Assembly: GCF_023715225.1 (NCBI RefSeq)
Contig: NZ_JAMBNS010000002.1
Coordinates: forward strand, 310,001 to 374,000
Direction: 5' to 3'
Length of the DNA: 64,000 bases
From: Robertmurraya korlensis
Lineage (GTDB): Bacteria > Bacillota > Bacilli > Bacillales > Cytobacillaceae
The notes beneath the pieces were generated by a model that saw nothing but the letters and a program-made list of their open reading frames with translations, did no database searches and had not been told where the DNA came from. Made by a program: the position numbers and the translations under genes. Positions 1-8,758 of this stretch are shown piece after piece. Every line of letters begins with the position of its first letter. Within the stretch, counting starts at the first letter, position 1.

Positions 1-144
1 CACATTATGTTTTGGAGACACACTTTGTTGCTGTTGTTGTGGTTGTCTTTGCGGCTTTGCTGCTGGAGCCTCGTATTCCTCTTCTTCATACTCATATTCA
101 TCATCTAGAAAAAAGAACGTTTTAAATTTTGATTTAAGACTCAT
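1..144 (-). CDS. sepF: Cell division protein SepF, N-terminal part (cut by window edge)
   Basis: The first 48 codons are present; the gene continues beyond base 1. SepF binds FtsZ filaments at the septum and tethers them to the membrane. What is visible is the short N-terminal membrane-targeting segment (MSLKSKFKTFF) followed by an acidic Asp/Glu/Tyr run and a Gln/Pro-rich linker, as in Bacillus SepF; the folded FtsZ-binding domain lies outside the window. The ATG at 144 follows a GGAGGTG Shine-Dalgarno with good spacing. It sits just downstream of ylmE, the usual ylmC-pgeF-ylmE-sepF order, probably as one transcript. Confidence 0.88.
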   Translation of the reverse strand, partial: MSLKSKFKTFFFLDDEYEYEEEEYEAPAAKPQRQPQQQQQSVSPKHNV

Positions 145-161
145 TCATTACACCTCCCACA

Positions 162-836
162 CTATTCGCCCACTAAAGCGGTGCCAATTCGTATCATCGT
201 AGCCCCTTCTTCAATGGCAATTTCAAAATCATTAGACATACCCATTGAAAGCTCCATACAAGGAGCATAAGGTAGATTTAAATGTTGAATATCGAGCTGA
301 AGTTTTTTTAACGTTTGAAAGCATTGTCTGATGATTGCATCGTCCTCCGTAAAGGGAGCCATCGTCATTAGCCCTTCTACTCTTATTTTAGGGAATTTTT
401 CTAATTCCTTTATAAATGGTACCACCATTTCTGGAGTTAATCCATGTTTTGATTCTTCACCTGACGCATTCACCTGTACGAAGCAAGAAATCGTTCTATC
501 TCCGGCTCGAACATGAATCTCCTTTGCCAAGGACTCACGATCTAATGAGTGAATGTAATCGACTTTATCTATGATATTTTTTACCTTTCTTGTTTGAAGA
601 GTTCCGATAAAATGCCAGGTAGGCTTGTCCCCTAAAGTATTCCATTTTTCAAGAAGACCTTCATCTCGGTTTTCACCAAGATGTGTTACCCCACATTCTA
701 ATGCCTCTAACGCTCTTTCTGTCGTTACATATTTTGTTACAGCAATGATTTTTACTTCATCTGGCGCTCTTTTGCTCCTTTGACATGCCACATTTACCTT
801 ATCCTGGAGCATACGTAGATTGTCACTTACTCTCAT
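162..836 (-). CDS. ylmE: YggS/YlmE-family pyridoxal phosphate homeostasis protein
   Basis: 224 residues, single-domain alanine-racemase-like TIM barrel of the YggS/PROSC family, which binds pyridoxal 5'-phosphate and buffers free PLP rather than catalysing a known reaction. The N-terminal KIIAVTKYV segment holds the PLP lysine; [18 protein letters not shown] and a C-terminal [13 protein letters not shown] segment are family landmarks. The start was placed at 836 because its ATG overlaps the pgeF stop as ATGA, the typical translational coupling. A start eight codons upstream is possible, but that region is the Shine-Dalgarno itself. Same operon as pgeF and sepF. Confidence 0.9.
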   Translation of the reverse strand: MRVSDNLRMLQDKVNVACQRSKRAPDEVKIIAVTKYVTTERALEALECGVTHLGENRDEGLLEKWNTLGDKPTWHFIGTLQTRKVKNIIDKVDYIHSLDRESLAKEIHVRAGDRTISCFVQVNASGEESKHGLTPEMVVPFIKELEKFPKIRVEGLMTMAPFTEDDAIIRQCFQTLKKLQLDIQHLNLPYAPCMELSMGMSNDFEIAIEEGATMIRIGTALVGE

Positions 837-1663
837 TCTCTCGATTGCTCCTCCTTCCAACCAATAAAACTCATCATCCGACCCGTTTTCCCCTTGTCTC
901 TTCGGTGCGAGAAAAAATAATCCGAATCACAGCTCGTACATAAATCAGTTACTTGAATGTTTGCCTCACTCAATCCTGCTTTGAGGAGGATGAGTTTATT
1001 TAACTCTTTTAAGTTTAAGTGGTATTGGTTATCTTTGATTCGATTATATGGTTTTTTTTCGACATCTTCCACTAAATTTTCCACATATGAAATGACTTTA
1101 TCATCTACAATATAACATTTTTCGCAAATGGAGGGGCCAATTACTGCGAAAATTTCCGAAAATGGAATATTTTCGTTCTTAAATACGGATATCACTTCTT
1201 TAGCGATCCCTCCTACTGTCCCTTTCCACCCTGCATGGGCAATCGCAATTGCTTCGTATTTGGGAGCAATAAAATAGAGCGGAACACAGTCAGCAAAGCA
1301 CAAAGTTAAAAGCAGGTTTTTTTCATAAGTAAAGAAAGCATCGGTACCCCTGAAAGCATCAGCATATGAATTTGAACCAAGTCCACGGTCATGTATCGAG
1401 ACTTTTTTAACACGTACATCATGCGTCTGCTCGGCACCTACCCAATGAGTTAAAGGGATACCAGTGCTTTTTGACAAGATTTCTCGGTTTAAGCAAACAT
1501 CCTTTTCTTGATCTCCAACATGAAAACCTGTATTTAATGTTGAGAATGGATTTCTGCTTTGCCCACCATTTTTCGTGGTAAAACCCGCAATAAGTCCATC
1601 GAAACGATCGGTCCAATCTTTTATGATAAAATGAGACGTCTCTTTTAGAATAAATGGTTCCAT
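833..1663 (-). CDS. pgeF: Peptidoglycan editing factor PgeF (YlmD, multicopper polyphenol oxidase fold)
   Basis: 276 residues of the DUF152/laccase-domain family. Members (YfiH/PgeF in E. coli, FAMIN-like in animals) have been reported as purine nucleoside phosphorylase/adenosine deaminase-type enzymes and as an editing factor that keeps L-Ser out of position 1 of the muropeptide. The conserved metal-binding His and Cys are in [15 protein letters not shown] and [11 protein letters not shown], with a C-terminal [15 protein letters not shown] block. The gene overlaps ylmE by 4 bases (ATGA). The ATG at 1663 is preceded by GAGGT. It lies beside cell-wall genes, which fits an editing role. Confidence 0.9.
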   Translation of the reverse strand: MEPFILKETSHFIIKDWTDRFDGLIAGFTTKNGGQSRNPFSTLNTGFHVGDQEKDVCLNREILSKSTGIPLTHWVGAEQTHDVRVKKVSIHDRGLGSNSYADAFRGTDAFFTYEKNLLLTLCFADCVPLYFIAPKYEAIAIAHAGWKGTVGGIAKEVISVFKNENIPFSEIFAVIGPSICEKCYIVDDKVISYVENLVEDVEKKPYNRIKDNQYHLNLKELNKLILLKAGLSEANIQVTDLCTSCDSDYFFSHRRDKGKTGRMMSFIGWKEEQSRE

Positions 1664-1738
1664 TATAAAAACCTCAATTATTTGTTGATTTTTCTATAGT
1701 TTACCATAATTCGTAGTATACTCCCAGTCAATTCAGGC

Positions 1739-2014
1739 TTACTTGGCCTCTGCTTCATCGTATTGCCCTTCACTAAACCCTCTGTAACGAACTAAAATGA
1801 CATCCTCTCCGATTTTAAGGATATTTCTCCAAGAGATAATAATCTCTTCTTCTTTTCCAAAGAAGCCTAACATCCGTCCGTTACCACTTACAATAATGGC
1901 CTCAATTTTACCGTTTGATAAGTTTATTTCTATATCACTAATATTCCCTAATTTTTTGCCATCTGCAACATTGACCACATCTTTAATTTGGAATTCTGAT
2001 ATTTTCACCATCAC
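1739..2014 (-). CDS. ylmC: YlmC/YmxH-family PRC-barrel sporulation protein
   Basis: 91 residues forming one PRC-barrel domain: ISEFQIKDVVNV at the N-terminus, then KLGNISDIEI and a Gly-rich turn before the last strands. Bacillus has two such paralogues (YlmC and YmxH), usually called sporulation proteins; the biochemical role is unknown. The position between sigG and pgeF points to ylmC. Start: GTG at 2014 immediately followed by an ATG codon at 2011, both downstream of GGGAG; either is possible. In B. subtilis I remember an extra gene (ylmA) between sigG and ylmC; it is absent here. Confidence 0.85.
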   Translation of the reverse strand: MMVKISEFQIKDVVNVADGKKLGNISDIEINLSNGKIEAIIVSGNGRMLGFFGKEEEIIISWRNILKIGEDVILVRYRGFSEGQYDEAEAK

Positions 2015-2082
2015 ATTTCACTCCCGACTATTCGATAGTTAAATATATGAAGATGGGAGGAGAATTCATGATTGTTTTATAC

Positions 2083-2112
2083 AAAAAAACTACCGAGAAG
2101 ATTCGGTAGTTT
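2083..2112 (-). terminator. Rho-independent terminator of sigG
   Basis: On the minus strand the stem AAACTACCGA pairs with TCGGTAGTTT around a 6-base loop and is followed by a run of T. It begins inside the sigG stop codon and closes the spoIIGA-sigE-sigG unit. Confidence 0.85.
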
Positions 2113-2890
2113 ATGTTTGTATGTTTTTATTCATTTGTTTAATAGCAGCTTTTTCTAATCTGGATACTTGTGCTTGGGAGATTCCAATTTCTTCGGCGAC
2201 TTCCATTTGTGTTTTTCCTTGGAAGAATCGCTTTCTTAGAATGAGCTTTTCTCTTTCGTTTAGACGTCTCATTCCCTCTTTTAAAGCAATTTCCTCTATC
2301 CATTGAACATCCTTGTTACGCTCATCGCTCAGTTGATCCATTACATAGATTGGATCTCCTCCGTCGTTATAGATTGGCTCAAATAACGAAACTGGATCTT
2401 GAATGGCATCTAAAGCAAATACGATTTCTTCATGAGAAACATCTAGTACTTTTGCGATTTCTTCAGCAGTTGGCTCCTTTGACGTCTCACTCATTAGTTT
2501 TTCTCGAACTTGTAACGCCTTGTACGCAATATCCCTTAAAGAACGAGACACACGAATGGGGTTGTTATCTCTTAAGTATCGTCGGATTTCTCCGATTATC
2601 ATTGGAACAGCATAAGTAGAGAATTTTACGTTTTGACCAAGGTCAAAATTATCAATTGATTTCATCAACCCGATACACCCAACTTGAAAAAGGTCATCAA
2701 CAAACTCACCACGATTGTTAAATCGCTGAATGACACTTAACACAAGACGTAAGTTTCCATTCACGAGCTTTTCTCGGGCTGTTATATCCCCGGCTTGCAT
2801 TTCTTTAAATAGCAAACGCATTTCTTCATTTTTTAAAACAGGTAACTTAGATGTATCAACACCGCAAATTTCAACTTTATTACGAGTCAA
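2111..2890 (-). CDS. sigG: RNA polymerase sporulation sigma factor sigma-G
   Basis: 259 residues. Late forespore sigma factor that turns on SASP, germination and DNA-protection genes. The N-terminal segment NKVEICGVDTSKLPVL is the sigma-G-specific SpoIIAB-binding region. Region 2 (LVNGNLRLVLSVIQRF, GLMKSIDNFD, FSTYAVPMIIGEIRRYLRD), region 3, and region 4 (EREKLILRKRFFQGKTQMEVAEEIGISQAQVSRLEK) follow. The start is the TTG at 2890 with GGAGGG eight bases upstream. Upstream in-frame ATGs were refused because they overlap the sigma-F-type promoter at 2928-2956. The gene follows sigE and can also be read through from spoIIG. Confidence 0.95.
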   Translation of the reverse strand: MTRNKVEICGVDTSKLPVLKNEEMRLLFKEMQAGDITAREKLVNGNLRLVLSVIQRFNNRGEFVDDLFQVGCIGLMKSIDNFDLGQNVKFSTYAVPMIIGEIRRYLRDNNPIRVSRSLRDIAYKALQVREKLMSETSKEPTAEEIAKVLDVSHEEIVFALDAIQDPVSLFEPIYNDGGDPIYVMDQLSDERNKDVQWIEEIALKEGMRRLNEREKLILRKRFFQGKTQMEVAEEIGISQAQVSRLEKAAIKQMNKNIQT

Positions 2891-2927
2891 TTCTTTTCCC
2901 TCCTCACAGGAGCTGCTGTACAAAAAA

Positions 2928-2956
2928 CAGTATCTCCCCGAGAAGGAAAAATATGC
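2928..2956 (-). promoter_or_regulatory. Sigma-F/sigma-G type promoter of sigG
   Basis: Minus strand: -35 GCATA (2952-2956), 14-bp spacer, -10 GGAGATACTG (2928-2937), close to the forespore consensus GYATA / GGNNANANTW. The predicted start is about 30 bases before the TTG codon of sigG. sigG is known to be switched on by sigma-F and then by itself in B. subtilis; the match is seen here, the sigma assignment is inference. Confidence 0.72.
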
Positions 2957-3065
2957 ACATCCAAAATGGACATGCATCCTTAGAATTTCCTATAAATGTC
3001 TGTAGGACAAGGTATTACAGAGATAATTTTATCATAAAAATTTTTTCTTTTTACAAAGAATCAAT

Positions 3066-3785
3066 CTAAACCATTTTATTAAACTCTTTCTTCAGTCTTT
3101 TAATAATCCTTTTTTCAAGCCTTGAAATATATGATTGTGATATACCAAGCATGTCAGCGACATCTTTTTGGGTTTTTTCTTCCCCTGTACCTAATCCGAA
3201 TCTGAGTTCCATGATTTGTTTTTCACGGTCATTCAACTGATGCAATGCTTTTAATAAAAGCTTTTTATCGACATTGGCTTCCAAGTCTTTTGTAATAATG
3301 TCTTCTTCTGTTCCTAATACATCGGACAATAACAGTTCGTTTCCGTCCCAATCAATGTTCAGGGGCTCATCAAAGGAAACTTCTGAACGAATTTTATTAT
3401 TTCTCCGTAAGTACATGAGTATTTCATTCTCGATACATCTCGATGCATATGTAGCAAGCTTAATTTTCTTTTCGGGATTAAACGTGTTAACTGCCTTGAT
3501 TAAACCTATTGTCCCGATACTAATTAAATCCTCAATATTAATACCAGTATTTTCGAATTTTCTAGCTATATATACGACAAGTCGTAAGTTTCTCTCAATA
3601 AGGATGGACCTCGCCGCTTTATCCCCGCTCGGAAGCTTTTGAAGCAACACTTCCTCTTCTTCTTTTGATAATGGAGGAGGCAACGCCTCACTTCCACCTA
3701 TATAGAAGACCTCATCTGTCTTGAGTCCTAGCTTAATTAATAATTTATACCAGTAATAAGAAAGTCGAAGTTTTATACTTTTCAT
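3066..3785 (-). CDS. sigE: RNA polymerase sporulation sigma factor pro-sigma-E
   Basis: 239 residues, the same length as B. subtilis sigma-E. First sigma factor of the mother cell. It is made as an inactive precursor: residues 1 to about 27 ([20 protein letters not shown] and following) form the amphipathic pro-sequence removed by SpoIIGA. After it come [11 protein letters not shown], region 2 ([47 protein letters not shown]) and region 4 ([39 protein letters not shown]). The ATG at 3785 has a perfect GAAGGAGGA upstream. An in-frame upstream extension into spoIIGA is spurious. Directly downstream of spoIIGA, co-transcribed. Confidence 0.96.
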   Translation of the reverse strand: MKSIKLRLSYYWYKLLIKLGLKTDEVFYIGGSEALPPPLSKEEEEVLLQKLPSGDKAARSILIERNLRLVVYIARKFENTGINIEDLISIGTIGLIKAVNTFNPEKKIKLATYASRCIENEILMYLRRNNKIRSEVSFDEPLNIDWDGNELLLSDVLGTEEDIITKDLEANVDKKLLLKALHQLNDREKQIMELRFGLGTGEEKTQKDVADMLGISQSYISRLEKRIIKRLKKEFNKMV

Positions 3786-3829
3786 GAGTTGTCCTCCTTC
3801 TAATTTGTGTTTTTCTGAGTATAGTATTA

Positions 3830-4768
3830 TTAACTTACCTTTACATCTGATTTCACCTTTGCGACACCTGTTACCATCTTTGGATGAACAATACATTGAA
3901 ACGTATCGTCAGAGGAAAGCTGCTGGGTTGTAAAGGAAACTAATCCTTTGTCCACATGAATAATATTTTCTTCCGTTTCAATTTGAAGTTGGTCAGGCTT
4001 AATAGCAATGATAAGCTGATGATCTTGTCCCACTACTTTATAAGGGATAATTCGGAGCTTATTTTCCCATTCAGTTGGAAGAGAGGCGTTTCCATAAATG
4101 ATTTCGTCCTTCTCACTTGAAAGTATCTTAATGGATTCAGGAATACTGTCTAATTGGTTATAGACAGAGACAAACATAACAGGCATTTTCGTAAGAGGAT
4201 CGTAAAGTTGATTCCCACTATCAACAAGACCTTTACATGTGAATTGGCTTTCTCCAATCTGAATGCGAATAGAAACCATTTGATCAAATTGAATTTTTGT
4301 CATTTCAAATTGTTCAATATTTGATCTAGAAAAATGCCATGCAATTGGAAAGCCAATGAGAACAAAAAACCAACTAATCGGATCACCAAATCCCTTTACA
4401 CTTCCTATTAACACAGAAGAGGTCAATTGATTATCAAACTGAACGAAATAATGAACCCCTATAAGTGCACCACCTACCAAAAAGGTAACGAAATAGAAGG
4501 TCATCGTCGTTCGTATGAAGGTACGTAATCTTTTGTATCCAAAGGTTACGAGAACCATCACTAAAGAAAATGCTAATTTCACAATAGGATGACCAGAATA
4601 ATTCTGAAAAGGAGTAAAAGCCAATATAATAATGAAGGATCCGATGAGTCCTCCACAAAACAGTCTCCAAATCTTATACTCTCTTTTTACTATTATGGCA
4701 GTTAAATAAAGAAGTAACGTATCGAAAAGGAGATTTAGCAGCCAAATCACATCTAAATATAGGGTCAA
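3830..4768 (-). CDS. spoIIGA: Sporulation sigma-E processing peptidase SpoIIGA
   Basis: 312 residues. Membrane aspartic protease that cleaves the pro-sequence of sigma-E when activated by SpoIIR from the forespore. The N-terminal ~150 residues hold about five hydrophobic segments starting with [21 protein letters not shown]. The C-terminal soluble half carries the single DSGN catalytic motif; the Asp is residue 183 from the chosen start, the same number I remember for B. subtilis. The start is TTG at 4768, seven bases after AAGGAGG; an upstream ATG at 4804 overlaps this Shine-Dalgarno. First gene of spoIIG, downstream of a Spo0A-type promoter. Confidence 0.94.
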   Translation of the reverse strand: MTLYLDVIWLLNLLFDTLLLYLTAIIVKREYKIWRLFCGGLIGSFIIILAFTPFQNYSGHPIVKLAFSLVMVLVTFGYKRLRTFIRTTMTFYFVTFLVGGALIGVHYFVQFDNQLTSSVLIGSVKGFGDPISWFFVLIGFPIAWHFSRSNIEQFEMTKIQFDQMVSIRIQIGESQFTCKGLVDSGNQLYDPLTKMPVMFVSVYNQLDSIPESIKILSSEKDEIIYGNASLPTEWENKLRIIPYKVVGQDHQLIIAIKPDQLQIETEENIIHVDKGLVSFTTQQLSSDDTFQCIVHPKMVTGVAKVKSDVKVS

Positions 4769-4825
4769 AGACTTTCCTCCTTGCTCTTTTTTCTCCTTTT
4801 TCAATCTATTATTCTGTTATGAAAA

Positions 4826-4859
4826 AGTATAACGTACATAGATGTTGGAAGTGTGTCAC
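4826..4859 (-). promoter_or_regulatory. spoIIG promoter with 22-bp spacer
   Basis: Minus strand: -35 GTGACA (4854-4859), spacer of exactly 22 bp, -10 TATACT (4826-4831). The B. subtilis spoIIG promoter is known for an abnormal 22-bp gap between otherwise good sigma-A hexamers, bridged by Spo0A~P. The same spacing here, with Spo0A-box-like sequences upstream, strongly supports the same mechanism. Confidence 0.78.
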
Positions 4860-4884
4860 TTTATGTACATAAAAAAGAAGAGAT

Positions 4885-4913
4885 TTTCACAAATCCCACC
4901 GTTTTTTGTCAAA
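4885..4913 (-). promoter_or_regulatory. Spo0A boxes upstream of spoIIG
   Basis: Two 9-bp elements: TTTGTCAAA on the plus strand at 4905-4913, an exact match to the 0A box TTTGTCRAA, and TTTGTGAAA on the minus strand at 4885-4893, one mismatch. They lie 26 to 54 bp upstream of the -35 hexamer of spoIIG. The sequences are seen; binding is inferred. Confidence 0.62.
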
Positions 4914-4963
4914 ATTTCTCATTTCAGGTTAGGAAAATAGTTTTTTTCCTTTTAAACTAAAAT

Positions 4964-4996
4964 AAAAAGCAGAATTCTAAACGAATTCTGCTTTTT
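4964..4996 (-). terminator. Terminator downstream of ftsZ
   Basis: Stem GCAGAATTC / GAATTCTGC with a 5-base loop. On the minus strand it is followed by TTTTTATTTT; the other flank is an A/T run too. It separates ftsAZ from spoIIG. Confidence 0.88.
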
Positions 4997-5013
4997 GTAT
5001 TGATAGGGATTAC

Positions 5014-6159
5014 CTATCGTCTTCTATTACGATTACGTAAGAACGTAGGAATATCTAATGTATCGTCACTGCTGTGTGAAGTAGTTGGTCGTACAGGTTC
5101 ATTGTACTCCTCTTCACGAATGATTTCTCTTTGTGGCTTTGTTGGTGCAACTGATTGTTTTTGCTGACCAAATGATGGACGATTTGTTGGTTTTGGTTGA
5201 GAAATATCTTCGTTGAATCCAGTCGCAATAACTGTTACAACAATCTCATCCTTTAAATTATCATTGATTACTGAACCAAAGATCATATTGACTTCTTGGT
5301 CTGAAGCTGAAGCAACAATGTCTGCTGCTTCTTGCACTTCATATAAACTTAAGTTTGACCCACCAGTAATGTTCATCAAGACACCTTGAGCTCCATCAAT
5401 GGACTTTTCTAGCAGCGGAGAAGAAATGGCTTTTTTCGCTGCTTCTGTTGCACGGTTTTCTCCTGCAGCTACACCAATTCCCATAAGAGCTGAGCCTTTG
5501 TTAGACATAATTGTCTTTACGTCTGCAAAGTCTAAGTTGATCAGTCCTGGTGTGGCAATAAGGTCAGAAATACCTTGAACCCCTTGACGAAGTACGTTGT
5601 CAGCCTCACGGAAAGCTTCAAGCATTGGCGTACTCTTATCCACAATTTCAAGAAGACGATCGTTTGGAATCACAATAAGTGTATCAACCGCTTCCTTCAT
5701 TGAGGAAATTCCGCCTTGAGCTTGAGTCGAACGCTTTCTACCTTCAAACGTAAATGGTCTTGTTACAACACCTACTGTTAATGCTCCTAACTCACGTGCG
5801 ATTTGAGCAATGACTGGCGCAGCTCCTGTTCCAGTTCCGCCACCCATTCCAGCTGTTACGAAAACCATATCCGCTCCAGCTAACACTTCTTCAATTTGTT
5901 CTCTACTTTCTTCAGCTGCTTTTTTTCCAACTTCAGGGTTTGCTCCTGCACCAAGTCCGCGAGTAAGCTTTCCCCCAATTTGCATTCTAGTTTCTGCCTT
6001 CGATAAATTCAATGCCTGAGCATCTGTATTTACAGCAATAAACTCGACACCCTGGACGCCATGCTCAATCATACGATTAACAGCATTATTTCCGCCTCCA
6101 CCAACGCCGATTACTTTTATAGTTGCCAATGAATCTAAATTTGTATCAAATTCCAACAT
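5014..6159 (-). CDS. ftsZ: Cell division protein FtsZ
   Basis: 381 residues. Tubulin-like GTPase that forms the Z ring at the division site. Visible landmarks are [15 protein letters not shown] near residue 15, the tubulin signature [10 protein letters not shown] near residue 105, the T7-loop synergy region [11 protein letters not shown], a variable Gln/Pro-rich linker from about 320, and the conserved C-terminal peptide [12 protein letters not shown] that binds FtsA and SepF. Start ATG at 6159 has AGGAGG seven bases upstream; an in-frame extension to 6201 lacks this. It follows ftsA by 51 bp in one operon. Confidence 0.98.
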   Translation of the reverse strand: MLEFDTNLDSLATIKVIGVGGGGNNAVNRMIEHGVQGVEFIAVNTDAQALNLSKAETRMQIGGKLTRGLGAGANPEVGKKAAEESREQIEEVLAGADMVFVTAGMGGGTGTGAAPVIAQIARELGALTVGVVTRPFTFEGRKRSTQAQGGISSMKEAVDTLIVIPNDRLLEIVDKSTPMLEAFREADNVLRQGVQGISDLIATPGLINLDFADVKTIMSNKGSALMGIGVAAGENRATEAAKKAISSPLLEKSIDGAQGVLMNITGGSNLSLYEVQEAADIVASASDQEVNMIFGSVINDNLKDEIVVTVIATGFNEDISQPKPTNRPSFGQQKQSVAPTKPQREIIREEEYNEPVRPTTSHSSDDTLDIPTFLRNRNRRR

Positions 6160-6210
6160 GACGTATCCTCCTAATTCGTCGATATTCCTGGTAGCGGTCA
6201 ATTGAAAACA

Positions 6211-7494
6211 CTATTCAAAAAAGTAACCAAGGAATTTTTTCACTCGTGATGTCATTTTTTCTTCCGGCTGCTTGTCCGGTTTAGCTTTTGGTTGTGGCTG
6301 CTTTTGAACTCTTTTTTCCTTTGTTTCAGAGGCAGCCGTACTGTTACCAATAGACCGACCTTGTATTTTAGCATTTTTATAAGCGAATTTTATTAAACCG
6401 ACAGCAGTCGTGTATTGTGGTTCACGCACTCCAATATAATCCGGAATGGCAATCCGTACTCGGTTTTGGAAAACCACTTGAGCTAATTCAAGAATTCCTT
6501 GGGTGTTTGCAACTCCACCTGACAACACATAACCACCAGGTAAATCACGAATCCCCAAACGTCTAATTTCATTTTGAATAAGGTCGAAAATCTCTTCCAT
6601 TCTAGCTTCAATAATGTCAGAAACTTCAAGCTGATTAAATTGTTGATGCTGATCACTACCGATAATCGGTACGCTAAATACTTCTTCCTCGGAAGCATGG
6701 TCATAAAAGGCATGTCCATGTTTCGTTTTTATTTTCTCAGCATCTTCAGTAGATGTGCGAAGACCAATCGAGATATCTTTTGTTATATGATCTCCACCAA
6801 CTGGAAGTACACTTGTTGCTCGTAAGAAGCCTTGTTCAAAGACACTTATGGTTGTTGACCCTCCACCTATATCAACGAGTGCCACCCCTAAGTTTTTTTC
6901 ATCCTTTGAGAGTGCAAAGGCACCAGAAGCTAGTGGTTGTAAAGTAATATCAAGGATTTCTAATCCAGAACGTTCTACGCATCGAAGAGTATTATGTAAA
7001 ATCGTTTTAGAACCTGTAATTATCGTTCCTTCCATTTCTAGCCTTACACCTATCATTCCCCGAGGATCATTAATTTCATCTAGTCCATCAACAATAAATT
7101 GCTTGGGAATGACATCAATAATCTCACGCTCAGGAGGAATAGAAATTACTTGTGCTGCATCAATTACTCGAGCTACATCATCGTTGGTAATTTCACGGTT
7201 TTCACTAGAAACAGCTACTACACCATGACATGGCTGTAACATCACATGATTACCAGTTACACCAACAATTACCTTATTAATTTCCATGCCTATCATTCTC
7301 TCAGCTTGTTCTATTGCCTTTCTAATAGAATGAACGGTTTCATCTATATCAACAATGGATCCTTTTCTGAGCCCTTCGGATTTAACATTGCCAACACCAA
7401 TAATATTCAAAGAGTCATTGACCATTTCCCCAATGATCACTTTTACACTGGATGTACCGATGTCAAGACTTACATATATTTCATTGCTGTTCAT
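6211..7494 (-). CDS. ftsA: Cell division protein FtsA
   Basis: 427 residues. Actin-like ATPase that anchors FtsZ to the membrane. The N-terminal SLDIGTSSVKVIIGE is the phosphate-1 loop of the actin fold; the SHS2/1C subdomain follows (about 85-165). ALVDIGGGSTTISVF is phosphate-2, YVLSGGVANTQGI the adenosine motif, and the last dozen residues (VKKFLGYFFE) form the amphipathic membrane helix after a Lys/Pro/Gln-rich linker. ATG at 7494 follows AAAGGAGG. A sigma-H-type promoter lies just upstream. Confidence 0.97.
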   Translation of the reverse strand: MNSNEIYVSLDIGTSSVKVIIGEMVNDSLNIIGVGNVKSEGLRKGSIVDIDETVHSIRKAIEQAERMIGMEINKVIVGVTGNHVMLQPCHGVVAVSSENREITNDDVARVIDAAQVISIPPEREIIDVIPKQFIVDGLDEINDPRGMIGVRLEMEGTIITGSKTILHNTLRCVERSGLEILDITLQPLASGAFALSKDEKNLGVALVDIGGGSTTISVFEQGFLRATSVLPVGGDHITKDISIGLRTSTEDAEKIKTKHGHAFYDHASEEEVFSVPIIGSDQHQQFNQLEVSDIIEARMEEIFDLIQNEIRRLGIRDLPGGYVLSGGVANTQGILELAQVVFQNRVRIAIPDYIGVREPQYTTAVGLIKFAYKNAKIQGRSIGNSTAASETKEKRVQKQPQPKAKPDKQPEEKMTSRVKKFLGYFFE

Positions 7495-7578
7495 TCTTTG
7501 GCACCTCCTTTAACAATTCAAAAAATTGAACAACAATTTCCGTGTTTTCAGCCCGTATAATATTGTATCTATAAAATT

Positions 7579-7605
7579 ATTCGGCAAAATTAATATATTC
7601 CCTTT
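7579..7605 (-). promoter_or_regulatory. Sigma-H type promoter of ftsA-ftsZ
   Basis: Minus strand: -35 AAAGGGAAT (7597-7605), 11-bp spacer, -10 GCCGAAT followed by AA (7579-7585). The sigma-H consensus is RNAGGAWWW-N11-RNNGAATWW, so there is one mismatch. In B. subtilis one ftsAZ promoter is sigma-H dependent and raises FtsZ for polar septation at the onset of sporulation; the same is inferred here. Confidence 0.68.
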
Positions 7606-7624
7606 TAAAATATACAAATTTTTT

Positions 7625-7975
7625 CTATTTTTCTTTACTTGTAGACCATTTTGTTAATAAAATTCTTCGAATAACGGCTATATTTTGAAACAGCCTAACT
7701 CCAAAGGCAAAAACTGCTGCTAAATACAAGTCTACACCAAGATGAACACCTAGAAAAGCTAAACTTGCAGCAAGAATAATATTAAAGAAAAAACCGGAAA
7801 CAAAAACCTTTTCGTCATATATATTTTGCAAATGCGCCCTAATTCCCCCGAATAAAGTATCAAGGGCAGCTAGTACGGCGATGGATAGATAATTAGAATA
7901 TTCCTCAGGAACAGATATATCGGTTAATAGACCTAAGACGACTCCAATTATTAATCCTAAAAGGGGAAGCCACAT
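7625..7975 (-). CDS. sbp: Small basic protein Sbp (DUF1290)
   Basis: 116 residues, small integral membrane protein with about four hydrophobic stretches (first at residues 3-18, then around 30-40, 60-77 and 80-98) and a short basic C-terminal tail. It belongs to DUF1290, always found between ylxX and ftsA in Bacilli; function unknown. ATG at 7975 lies two bases after the ylxX stop, so it is likely translated as a coupled pair. No enzymatic motif is visible. Confidence 0.88.
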   Translation of the reverse strand: MWLPLLGLIIGVVLGLLTDISVPEEYSNYLSIAVLAALDTLFGGIRAHLQNIYDEKVFVSGFFFNIILAASLAFLGVHLGVDLYLAAVFAFGVRLFQNIAVIRRILLTKWSTSKEK

Positions 7976-7977
7976 GA

Positions 7978-8706
7978 TTAACTATCTCCTTTGTCAGATT
8001 TTACTTGCTCCATACCTCTAATTCGAATGGAATCTTCAAAGGCTGGTACAGTAATGGAAAGCTCGGGCTTCTTTATGGTAACTGTTAGATTATCGATAAA
8101 GAATTCTTCTGCTGATTTAGAAACCTGCATTTGGTTGTACAGCTTTTCAGCAACGGTAAAATCCTCCGTTAAAACGATGATTTCAATAGGGAATTGTGTT
8201 AAGGAACGTCCGTTTATTTTCGTTTCGCCATTGATATCACGGACAACGGTTGTATTAATCACCCTTTGACCTCCGACCGAAACATGTTTTGCGCCATACA
8301 TATTTAATTCATTAAGTAGTCGTTCTAATAGGTCCGCTGAAAGCGTAGCTCCTGAAGTCCCTATGATCAATTCTTCATTCAATTGTTCTATGTAAATTGT
8401 TAAACCTGGTCCAGACAACTCCGTTAGTCCTGCTTCTTGCTTTAATTCCTCTAGAGTATTCCTTAATGTACTTTCCTTGCCCTGCTCCCTTTCCGTTTCG
8501 TATTCGTTCAATTTTTCTTCATTTGAACGAATTTCTTTAATCAGTCGGGATTGAAGCTCCTTTTCCTTCACTAAGTCTTCACGAAGCTGCCATGTATCCC
8601 TTGTGTCTCTTACCTCTGGCTTAGAGACAGTTTGAAATTGGATAGCAAGCATAAAGCCTACAATCACCCCGATGATTACCAAGCTATTTATTTTCTTTCT
8701 GTCCAC
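7978..8706 (-). CDS. ylxX: DUF881 family protein YlxX
   Basis: 242 residues. N-terminal transmembrane segment (about 8-24), a coiled-coil-like charged region (about 38-75) and a DUF881 domain (about 90-215) with GPGLTIYI, ISGA-like TSGATLSADLL and GGQRVINTT. DUF881 proteins of Bacilli sit in the dcw cluster as a tandem pair with ylxW; their role is unknown, and an extracytoplasmic division or wall-linked task is only inference. Paralogue of the next gene upstream; the order ylxW-ylxX-sbp-ftsA matches B. subtilis. Confidence 0.85.
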   Translation of the reverse strand: MDRKKINSLVIIGVIVGFMLAIQFQTVSKPEVRDTRDTWQLREDLVKEKELQSRLIKEIRSNEEKLNEYETEREQGKESTLRNTLEELKQEAGLTELSGPGLTIYIEQLNEELIIGTSGATLSADLLERLLNELNMYGAKHVSVGGQRVINTTVVRDINGETKINGRSLTQFPIEIIVLTEDFTVAEKLYNQMQVSKSAEEFFIDNLTVTIKKPELSITVPAFEDSIRIRGMEQVKSDKGDS

Positions 8707-8758
8707 GCAATAATCACCTAGCTTTCTACAATATTTGTGGACAAAACTTGCAAATGAG

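Noticed and set aside
2068-2109. Plus-strand 13-codon ORF with GGGAGGAG upstream
   Set aside because: It ends inside the sigG terminator hairpin and has no promoter; most likely chance.
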